Shown one piece after another: positions 4,892 to 10,473 of a stretch of DNA of 10,473 nucleotides. Under the pieces are notes generated by a model, which was given only the letters and a program-made list of their open reading frames with translations, did not search any database and was not told the DNA's origin. Position numbers and translations under genes: made by a program. Every line of letters starts with the position of its first letter. The stretch's first letter is position 1. The DNA comes from CAZUZD01 sp964624465. GTDB taxonomy: Bacteria > Planctomycetota > Planctomycetia > Isosphaerales > Isosphaeraceae. The stretch lies in contig CAZUZD010000221.1 of assembly GCA_964624465.1 (NCBI GenBank), positions 1-10,473 on the forward strand, given 5' to 3'.

Positions 4892-6796
4892 TCAGCGGGG
4901 GATGACCGGCAGGACGACGCGGGAGGGGTGAGTGGCGTCGTGATGCACCGCGTTCTCGGCGATGACCCGGCGCCGGCTGGTTCCCAGGGGCTCGCCGGTG
5001 TTCGGGTTCACATCGAAGCGGGGATAGTTGCTGCTGCTGACGTCGACCCGCAGCCGGTGGCCGGCCTTGAAGACGTTCGAGGTCGGGTACAACGTGATCG
5101 TCAACGGCACCACGGCACCGGGCTCCAGGGGCTTCGGAGCGTCGAGCGACGCGCGGTAGCGGGCCCGCAGGATCGAGTCACCGAGGTTCAGGTCGAAGCC
5201 GAGGGGGTAGTCCGGGTTGGGGGGGATCTCATCGATGAGCTTGGCCGTGAAGTCGGTATCAGGCGCGTTCGAGTCGATCCAGAGCTGGACGGTGACGGTG
5301 CCGGTCACCTCCAGGTCGGCGGGCAGGGGAGCGGTCCGGAAGCTCAGCACGTCGGGACGCTCCGAGAGCGGCAGGCGGCTGTCGGCGGCGTGGGTGTCGT
5401 CGCGCGGGCGCTGATCGTAGCCGCCGTTGGTCATGAGGCCCTGGTTCGAGGAGATGTTGCCGCCGACGGTGGGAACCGGGTGCCGCGGATCGAACTGATA
5501 GGCCGTGCGGCTCTCTGCTACCTCGGGCGCAGCGGACTGGAGCGTGCCATCGGCATGCAGGAACAGTTCGGTGGGCACCGCGCGGGCGAGGGGCCACTCG
5601 CGCTCGGCTCGCCAGGAGCCACCGTGGCGGAGCCGGCCGGCGGGCGAGCGCCGGTCATCGCCGGTGCCCATGACGTAGATCCGGACCGGCGGGTCATCGT
5701 CGGCGGGGGCAGCCTTGGCCGCGGCGGGCCGGAGCCAGCGGTCATACCAGCGGAGGCGCAGGCCCAGCAGGTCGAGGGCGGCGTCGGGCCCGAACTCGAC
5801 CTCTCCGGCCACGTTCGAGGTCTGGCCACCGTGCACCCAGGGGCCGATGATCAGCCGCTGCGGCGAGCGTTTGGCCTGCGAGAGCGCCTCGTAGTTCAGG
5901 CAAACCGGGCGGGTCCAGGAGTCGTACCAGCCGGTGAGGTGCAGCACGGGCACGTCGGCATACCCGGCCACGTGGTCGACCACGGACATGCCCTGGATCT
6001 TCCAGAACGGCGACTCGGGCCCGCTCCGGAGCGCCTCGATCAGCCAGGACTCGTACTCGGGGACCACCCGCAGCGGGCTGTTGCCTGGGAACAACGGCAG
6101 GTTGTCCAGATGCTCGCGCACCCGCCTGCCACTCTCCACCAGGGCCGAGCGAAGCGCGGGATCGGCCAGGGCCTCGCGGGAGTTCGGGGCCCCGATCTGG
6201 TGGATCCAGTTGGCGAAACGAAGCTCGAACGCGCCGCCGTGCCGCATGCCGGCGATGCCGGTGTTCGAGAGAGCGTCGACCGGGATCATGGTCCTGAGAT
6301 GCGGCGGGTTCTGCTCCGCCAGCGCGTGCTGGGTCCCCCCGGGGTAGCTGGTGCCGAAGGTGCCGACCTGACCGTCCGACCATGCCTGGGCCGCGATCCA
6401 CTCGACGGTGTCGTAACCGTCCAGCGGATCGTCGGCCAGCGGCCGGAACCGTCCCGGGCTGGCGTAACGTCCGCGGACGTCGTTGATCACGACGACGTAC
6501 CCGCGCGCCGCATAATACTCCGCCTCGGCCGAGCGGCCGTCCCCCTTGCCGTAGGGCGTCCGGGTCAAAAGCGTCGGGAACCGACCGGCGACCGGCTCAC
6601 CCTGGCGTGCCGGACGATAGATGTCGGCCACCAGCTCGATCCCGTCGCGCATCGGGATCCGCGCCCCGGTCTCGACGGCGACCTCGAATTCCACCGGGCG
6701 GGTCGCGACGCTCGGGACCTGGGCCGGGCAGACCCCGACCCAGGCCAGGGAGACCAGCCAGACCGTCCCGCTCAGGCCACGACTCGCACGGACCAT
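4892..6796 (-). CDS. Secreted CocE/NonD-family serine hydrolase (X-Pro dipeptidyl-peptidase S15-like)
   Basis: This 634-residue alpha/beta hydrolase belongs to the family of cocaine esterase, glutaryl-7-ACA acylase and X-Pro peptidases, which cleave esters or amides with a Ser-Asp-His triad. The signal peptide is residues 1 to about 25 (hydrophobic GTVWLVSLAWVGVCPA). IPMRDGIELVADIYRP (47-62) opens the domain. Y82 in TPYG matches the oxyanion tyrosine of cocaine esterase. The nucleophile is S150 in GTSYPGGTQ, the acid D292 in TGWYDSW and the base H322 in GPWVHGG. The C-terminal third is the jelly-roll PepX_C domain, ending in phrases such as GHRLRVDVSSSNYPRFDVN. The ATG at 6796 has GGGGGAG seven bases upstream and is directly followed by the signal peptide. 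The frame extends further upstream, to 6940, but with non-homologous sequence. The length is normal. The natural substrate cannot be told from sequence. It should act in the periplasm or outside the cell. Confidence 0.92.
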   Translation of the reverse strand: MVRASRGLSGTVWLVSLAWVGVCPAQVPSVATRPVEFEVAVETGARIPMRDGIELVADIYRPARQGEPVAGRFPTLLTRTPYGKGDGRSAEAEYYAARGYVVVINDVRGRYASPGRFRPLADDPLDGYDTVEWIAAQAWSDGQVGTFGTSYPGGTQHALAEQNPPHLRTMIPVDALSNTGIAGMRHGGAFELRFANWIHQIGAPNSREALADPALRSALVESGRRVREHLDNLPLFPGNSPLRVVPEYESWLIEALRSGPESPFWKIQGMSVVDHVAGYADVPVLHLTGWYDSWTRPVCLNYEALSQAKRSPQRLIIGPWVHGGQTSNVAGEVEFGPDAALDLLGLRLRWYDRWLRPAAAKAAPADDDPPVRIYVMGTGDDRRSPAGRLRHGGSWRAEREWPLARAVPTELFLHADGTLQSAAPEVAESRTAYQFDPRHPVPTVGGNISSNQGLMTNGGYDQRPRDDTHAADSRLPLSERPDVLSFRTAPLPADLEVTGTVTVQLWIDSNAPDTDFTAKLIDEIPPNPDYPLGFDLNLGDSILRARYRASLDAPKPLEPGAVVPLTITLYPTSNVFKAGHRLRVDVSSSNYPRFDVNPNTGEPLGTSRRRVIAENAVHHDATHPSRVVLPVIPR

Positions 6797-6955
6797 GGTC
6801 GAACTCCCCCGGTCAAGCGAGCCTGGACGCGACCGAACAGATCGCAGCCAACCCGACGGCGCTCGGACTGATTGTCCGGCCTCGGGGGCCCGACGCAACG
6901 AGCAAGCGGGGTCGCACCCGATTCCCATCCGGTCGTCCACCCATTCGGTCGGCGA
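6797..6955. other. Intergenic spacer between DUF1501 and CocE-like genes
   Basis: The 159 nt hold no gene of their own; the stop-free extension of the CocE-like frame here has no start with a ribosome site. A short inverted repeat CGGAC/GTCCG with a 5-nt loop lies near 6865-6879, too weak to call a terminator. No convincing promoter was found, so the CocE-like gene may be read from its own unseen promoter or through from DUF1501. Confidence 0.4.
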
Positions 6956-8374
6956 TCAGAAGAGGTGGCGGAGCACCTCGCCGCGGGCGGCGCGGTGCGG
7001 TCGACGGAGCGCGTCGTGATACTCGGTCGCCGGGTCGATGCCGAGCCGGTCGAGGATCGTGGCGGCCAGGTCCTCGGGGCCCACGCGCCCCTCGCGGGGG
7101 TAGGCTCCCATCCGGTCGGAGGCCCCCACGACCTGCCCGCCCCTCACTCCGCCACCGGCCATCGCCACCGAGAAGACGTGCCCCCAGTGGCCGCGGCCAC
7201 CGTTGGGATCGAGCCTGGGTGAGCGGCCGAACTCGGCCATGCAGACGACCAGGGTGTCGTCGAGCTGGCCGCGGTCGTGCAGGTCCTGCAGCAAGCCGCT
7301 GAAGGCACGATCCATCGGGGGCGCCAGCACGTTCTTGAGACGGTTCGGCTCGTCGATGTGGCTGTCCCAGACCGGGTTCATCGGCGGCTCGTCAGGTCCC
7401 CGGTACCAGTTCACCTGCACCAGCCGCACGCCCGCCTCGACCAGGCGACGCGCCATCAGCACGCCCTGGCCGAAGGGCGTCCGGCCATACAGATCATGGA
7501 TCGCCTCCGGCTCGTCCTCGACCCGGAACGCGCGACGCGAGGCCGGCGATCGCAGCAGGTCGTACGCCTGGAGCGTGTGGCCATCGAGCACCGAGCACGT
7601 CCGGTCCGACCCGAGGTGATCCAGCCCATGGCCCACGCTCTCGAGCAGCGAGCGGCGGCGGTCGACGCGCTCCAGATCGAGCTCGGCGGGGAGCTGGATC
7701 TCGTCGATCCGGTAGCCCTCGGGTCCCAGCCGCGCGTTCAGGAGCCAGGGATCGCGGGCGCGGCCGAGGAAGCCGGCGTCCTGGCCCGGCCAGCGGGACC
7801 CGCTGGTGTTCAGGATCCGGTGCGGCAGCGTGACCGCCGGCGGCAGCGGCCCGTCGTTGGCCGCGAACTGATTGACCAGCGCCCCGAGGCCGGGGAAATC
7901 GTTGGGCGGCAGCGGGTTCACATCCTCCAGGTTCTTCGGCGCGTGCGGCCGGCCCGTGAGCATGTAATAGCCGCTGGACGAATGGGCGTTGTCGTCGGTC
8001 GCCACCGCGCGCAGCAAACAGAGCTTGTCCGCCTGCTTCGCGGTGTGCGGCAGCAGCTCGCAGATCGACAGCCCCGGCACGGCCGTGGCAATCGGTCCGT
8101 AGGGGCCGCGGACTTCCGCCGGCGCCTCCGGCTTGGGGTCCCAGGTCGAGTGCTGCGGCGGTCCACCCATGAGCATCAGCAGGATGCACGACTTCGCGCG
8201 CCCTGGCCGGGGTGGCCCCGGCGGGGTCGTGACCGCCCGGGCCTCGGCGCGCAGCAGATCGGCCAGGCTCAGGCCACCGGCCAGACCGAACGCCCCCAGC
8301 CCGCCAACGCGGAGGAGCTCGCGACGGGTCTGGCGATCGCACAGCCGACCGCCCGGTCCCAGAAACGTCAGCAT
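6956..8374 (-). CDS. DUF1501 domain-containing protein with Tat-type leader
   Basis: The 472-residue product matches the DUF1501 family, abundant in planctomycetes and placed in the alkaline-phosphatase-like superfamily; its biochemical role is unsettled. The N-terminus MLTFLG...RLCD is the common start in planctomycete members. It is followed by a twin-arginine leader, R17-R18-E-L-L, and a small-residue hydrophobic segment to about 40, so export by the Tat route is expected. Conserved stretches are GGPPQHSTWDPKPEAP (70-85), HSSSGYYMLTGR (131-142), W-D-S-H-I-D-E (336-342), AEFGRSPR (380-387) and GHW (395-397). The D/H/E residues within these are likely metal or catalytic ligands by analogy with the superfamily. 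The ATG at 8374 is chosen because homology begins there; the preceding bases are G-rich but hold no canonical Shine-Dalgarno site. An ATG at 8407 would add 11 residues. No DUF1549/DUF1553 partner, its frequent neighbour in planctomycetes, is adjacent. Confidence 0.92.
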   Translation of the reverse strand: MLTFLGPGGRLCDRQTRRELLRVGGLGAFGLAGGLSLADLLRAEARAVTTPPGPPRPGRAKSCILLMLMGGPPQHSTWDPKPEAPAEVRGPYGPIATAVPGLSICELLPHTAKQADKLCLLRAVATDDNAHSSSGYYMLTGRPHAPKNLEDVNPLPPNDFPGLGALVNQFAANDGPLPPAVTLPHRILNTSGSRWPGQDAGFLGRARDPWLLNARLGPEGYRIDEIQLPAELDLERVDRRRSLLESVGHGLDHLGSDRTCSVLDGHTLQAYDLLRSPASRRAFRVEDEPEAIHDLYGRTPFGQGVLMARRLVEAGVRLVQVNWYRGPDEPPMNPVWDSHIDEPNRLKNVLAPPMDRAFSGLLQDLHDRGQLDDTLVVCMAEFGRSPRLDPNGGRGHWGHVFSVAMAGGGVRGGQVVGASDRMGAYPREGRVGPEDLAATILDRLGIDPATEYHDALRRPHRAARGEVLRHLF

Positions 8375-8611
8375 GGCTCGCCCCCCGCGTCGGCCCGCGC
8401 CTGGCATGGCCAACGATTGTTGAACAACCGGACTCTAACCCGTCGAACGGCTCGGATCAAGCGATTCCAACGTGGCCTGGCGCGAACAAACACCGGAGTC
8501 ATCCAAGGTTGTTGCTCGACCGCTGAATACCGGATCGCTAAGATCGCGGCACCGGCAACGGCCGGCCCCAGAGCTTTCGAACCAATCGAACTGACGCAAT
8601 CGAGGCAGCAC
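8375..8611. other. Divergent intergenic region between DUF1501 and the 471-aa exported-protein genes
   Basis: This 237-nt spacer contains no credible gene. It holds the DUF1501 promoter candidate (8432-8460), a GTTG-AA-CAAC mini-palindrome near 8419-8428 and a distant inverse copy (AACAACC / GGTTGTT, about 80 nt apart). A TAAGAT box near 8537 could be the -10 of the rightward gene, but it lacks a matching -35. Confidence 0.45.
8432..8460 (-). promoter_or_regulatory. Candidate promoter for the DUF1501 gene
   Basis: On the minus strand TTGATC (8460-8455) and TAGAGT (8437-8432) are 17 nt apart, each a 4/6 match to consensus. Initiation near 8425 would give a leader of about 50 nt to the ATG at 8374, in line with that start. 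The matches are moderate and unconfirmed. Confidence 0.3.
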
Positions 8612-10027
8612 ATGGGCAGGAATCTTGGCATCAGGGCACGGGTGATCTCACTCGCCGCCGCCTCGTGTCTCCTGGTGGCGGGCGTATCCCGAGCCGACCT
8701 GGAGACCTTGCTCCGCAAGATCCCGCGCGGCGCCAACGCGCTGGTGGTGGTCGACGGCCCCGCGCTGCGGAACAGCCCGTTGCTGAAGCAGACCGCCGGC
8801 AAGGTGGGGCCGAATTACTACGACCTCCTCAACATGCCGACGGATATCGAGCAGCTGGTCGTCGCCTCGCGGATCGATTTCAGCAACCTCGCCGATTCCG
8901 ACCGGGTCGCCCTGGCGGTGCTCAAACAGGATCGCTCTCTGGCGGAGGTGGCGACGCGCGAGGGAGGCCAGGTCGAGGAGGTCGGTGGGACCGACGCCGT
9001 CTGGTCGCCGCGCAACGCCTACCTGGGAAAGCTCGGGCCGCATCTCTTCGGGCTGATCTACCCCTCGGACCGCCAGGCGTTCGCTCGCTGGATCAAGTAT
9101 GCCGCCACCAGCCAGATCAACGAGGTGCCGCCGTACCTGCGCGGGGCTGCCGCGCTGGCCGGCGCCGAGTCGCCGTACGTGATGGCCATCGAGCTGATCG
9201 ACGCGACCTCGCCGGCCCGGGCGCTCCGACTGCTCCAGGGCGCCGACTCGCTCCGGGCCCATCAGGCCGCCCTGCCGGCCGCCGCCCAGCTGCTGGCCAC
9301 GGTGAAGGGGGCGACCTTCCGGCTCAGCCTCAATGAGCGGCCTGAAGGGATCATCATCGTCCAGTTCGGCGCCCCGACCCAGGGCATCGCCGCGTTCGCC
9401 AAGCCGATGCTCCTGGAGGTTCTGGCCGCGGCGGGGGCCTCGATCGAGGATCTGAAGACCTGGACCACCCGTCCCGACGGCAACCTGATCGTCTTCAGCG
9501 GTCCGCTGTCGCCCGATGGCCTGCGACGCTTCGGCAGCCTGCTCGCCCTGCCGGTCGCCACCCAGTCGGGGATCGACCCGGTCGACATGCCGGCCTCCTC
9601 ACGCGCTGAGGACCCGGCCCGCGCGACCAAGCGCTACTACGACGCGGTCACCTCGATCATCGACGACCTCAAGCAGAACCGGACCATGATCGATGGGCGG
9701 CCGGCCGAGTCGGAGGCCGTCTGGTACGACCGCTACGCCGAGCGGGTCGACCAGCTCCCGATCCTGAACGTCGACCCCGAGATGATCGACTTCGGGGATG
9801 GAGTCACCCAGCGACTCCGCGCCCTGGCCCAGAATGAGCGCGGATTGAGCCTGAACATCAGCTACCGCCGGACGACCTCGGACTCCAGCCAGCTTGCGGT
9901 CAGCCAGATCAAGCGGCAGGAGAAAACCTCGGCCAAGGGGTTCAAGCAGGCCATCTTCACCGAGATCGATCAGGCCTCCTCAGGCATGCGCAAGGGGATG
10001 ACCCAGAAGTACAAGATCGAGTTCTGA
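8612..10027 (+). CDS. Exported protein of unknown function (471 aa)
   Basis: The ATG at 8612 is preceded by GAGG six bases upstream and followed directly by a signal peptide: basic MGRNLGIRAR, a hydrophobic VISLAAASCLLVAGV core and a likely cut after S-R-A (residue 28). The same frame stays open for hundreds of codons further left, but that part is antisense to the DUF1501 gene and is not coding. The mature part of about 443 residues has no cysteine and no membrane helix. It contains beta-strand-like stretches (ANALVVVDGPAL 41-52, GIIIVQFGAP 246-255, GNLIVFSGPL 290-299) separated by alanine-rich helices, and a basic C-terminus. A lead segment (LLRKIPRGANALVVVD) followed later by a GPLSPDGLRRF segment recalls unnamed planctomycete exported proteins, but I cannot assign a family or activity. 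It is expected in the periplasm. It converges on the oxidoreductase gene across a hairpin. Confidence 0.85.
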   Translation: MGRNLGIRARVISLAAASCLLVAGVSRADLETLLRKIPRGANALVVVDGPALRNSPLLKQTAGKVGPNYYDLLNMPTDIEQLVVASRIDFSNLADSDRVALAVLKQDRSLAEVATREGGQVEEVGGTDAVWSPRNAYLGKLGPHLFGLIYPSDRQAFARWIKYAATSQINEVPPYLRGAAALAGAESPYVMAIELIDATSPARALRLLQGADSLRAHQAALPAAAQLLATVKGATFRLSLNERPEGIIIVQFGAPTQGIAAFAKPMLLEVLAAAGASIEDLKTWTTRPDGNLIVFSGPLSPDGLRRFGSLLALPVATQSGIDPVDMPASSRAEDPARATKRYYDAVTSIIDDLKQNRTMIDGRPAESEAVWYDRYAERVDQLPILNVDPEMIDFGDGVTQRLRALAQNERGLSLNISYRRTTSDSSQLAVSQIKRQEKTSAKGFKQAIFTEIDQASSGMRKGMTQKYKIEF

Positions 10028-10038
10028 GGCCAGTGCGC

Positions 10039-10076
10039 ACACTGCCGGTCCGGGAGCCAACCTGGGCCGGCAGTGT
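10039..10076. terminator. Hairpin between convergent genes, probable bidirectional terminator
   Basis: ACACTGCCGG (10039-10048) pairs perfectly with CCGGCAGTGT (10067-10076). Three more pairs (one a U.G wobble on the plus strand) extend the stem to 13 bp around a 12-nt loop. It starts 12 nt after the TGA of the exported-protein gene and 37 nt beyond the oxidoreductase stop on the other strand. There is no T tract on either side, so it is atypical for Rho-independent termination, but its position between converging genes fits that role. Confidence 0.6.
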
Positions 10077-10112
10077 CTCGACGCGTTCCCAACCGATGCT
10101 GGCCGCCGGTAT

Positions 10113-10473
10113 TCAGACCTGGTCGGGCATCACGAATCGATCGCTGTACTCGCGAGCGAGGAGGGCGTTGGCATCGGGCTGGCCGGGGAACGTCTCGGAG
10201 GCGGCGTCGAAGGCCAGCGACTTGCCCGTGCGGTGGGCAATGTTGCCGAGGTGGCAGAGCCGCGTGCTCAGGTGGCCGATCTCGATGTCGGCGTTCGGAC
10301 GCTTGCGGGTCCGGACGCAGTCGAGGAAGTTGGCCAGGTGGGCCGTCTGGGCATCGGTCGACGGCCCGCCGGCAGACGGGCCATCCTCGACCCGCCAGCC
10401 CTTGTCGTCGATGATCAGCGTGCCGTCGGCGCCATAGAACGCGACCCCGAAGGCGGAGCCGCCCTCCAGGCCG
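10113..10473 (-). CDS. Gfo/Idh/MocA-family oxidoreductase, C-terminal part (5' end outside window)
   Basis: The frame read leftwards from 10473 gives 119 residues before the TGA at 10115-10113. It includes GVAFYGADGTLIIDDKGW, then HLANFLDCVRTRKRPNADIE and STRLCHLGNIAHRTGKSLAF. These are the usual closing segments of planctomycete Gfo/Idh/MocA proteins: the ANFLDCVRTRKRP helix and the GH-x3-T-R-x-CHLGNIA-x-R-x-G motif. Family members are NAD(P)-dependent sugar or inositol dehydrogenases with an N-terminal Rossmann fold, here beyond the window edge; in planctomycetes many carry Tat leaders and are secreted. The C-terminus, ending in E-T-F-P-G-Q-P-D-A-N-A then VMPDQV, looks intact. It converges on the 471-aa gene with 85 nt between stops. 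Substrate and cofactor cannot be judged from this part. Confidence 0.92.
   Translation of the reverse strand, partial: GLEGGSAFGVAFYGADGTLIIDDKGWRVEDGPSAGGPSTDAQTAHLANFLDCVRTRKRPNADIEIGHLSTRLCHLGNIAHRTGKSLAFDAASETFPGQPDANALLAREYSDRFVMPDQV

Noticed and set aside
4847..6871. A 674-codon stop-free frame on the plus strand
   Set aside because: It is antisense to the CocE/NonD-like gene. In high-GC coding DNA the complementary frame commonly lacks stops. Its translation is rich in G, R, V and P with no recognisable motif, while the minus strand has a full catalytic triad.
7277..8611. A plus-strand open frame running in phase into the 471-aa exported-protein gene, as if encoding a 916-aa fusion
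   Set aside because: The left part is antisense to the conserved DUF1501 gene and low-complexity in character. The ATG at 8612 has a ribosome site and is immediately followed by a signal peptide, so the real gene starts there.
1..10473. Mobile element, CRISPR array, tRNA/rRNA, or phage/defence island
   Set aside because: I looked for terminal repeats, transposase or integrase motifs, regularly spaced repeats and RNA gene signatures and saw none. All sizeable genes have housekeeping or planctomycete-typical assignments, or are single unknowns.

Overview
The window looks like ordinary chromosome from a high-GC planctomycete, most likely of the Isosphaeraceae/Gemmatales type. This is inference from gene content: a DUF1501 protein that starts MLTFLG...RLCD and carries a twin-arginine leader, a Gfo/Idh/MocA oxidoreductase with the planctomycete-style C-terminus, several secreted proteins (PD40 propeller, CocE/NonD hydrolase, an unrecognised exported protein), and a mostly minus-strand layout with small intergenic gaps. 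I see no rRNA, tRNA, CRISPR array, transposase, integrase, phage gene or defence module.

Layout, left to right. 1-131 (-): N-terminus of a membrane-anchored protein running off the left edge. 242-730 (-): DinB-like four-helix protein. 786-1946 (-): exported six-motif PD40 (TolB-like) propeller. These three run in the same direction, and the last two are 55 nt apart. A divergent promoter region (about 1947-2128) leads into 2129-2677 (+), a PduO-type cob(I)alamin adenosyltransferase. It converges on 2715-3608 (-), ispH (last step of the MEP isoprenoid pathway). Next comes a compact minus-strand operon. A consensus-like promoter (4833-4861) drives a six-TM protein (4145-4780). The next gene, a winged-helix HTH_34-type regulator (3724-4167), overlaps it by 23 nt. 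A textbook intrinsic terminator (3691-3712) follows. 4892-6796 (-) is a secreted CocE/NonD-type serine hydrolase and 6956-8374 (-) a Tat-exported DUF1501 protein. A 237-nt divergent spacer separates that from 8612-10027 (+), a 471-aa exported protein of unknown function. It converges, across a strong hairpin (10039-10076), on the C-terminus of a Gfo/Idh/MocA oxidoreductase (10113-10473, -, cut by the right edge).

How the genes fit together: there is no evident single pathway. adenosylcobalamin synthesis and IspH are housekeeping functions. The PD40, CocE, DUF1501, 471-aa and Gfo/Idh/MocA proteins fit the large periplasmic and secreted catabolic inventory of planctomycetes. The regulator/membrane-protein pair is the only clear regulatory unit. 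The most useful second looks are the operator-like repeats around its promoter, dyads in the ispH leader, a long imperfect hairpin in the leader of the leftmost gene, the 471-aa exported family, and unusual IspH motif variants. I found no convincing previously undescribed multi-gene system. All statements rest on reading the sequence and recalled family knowledge; no search was run.
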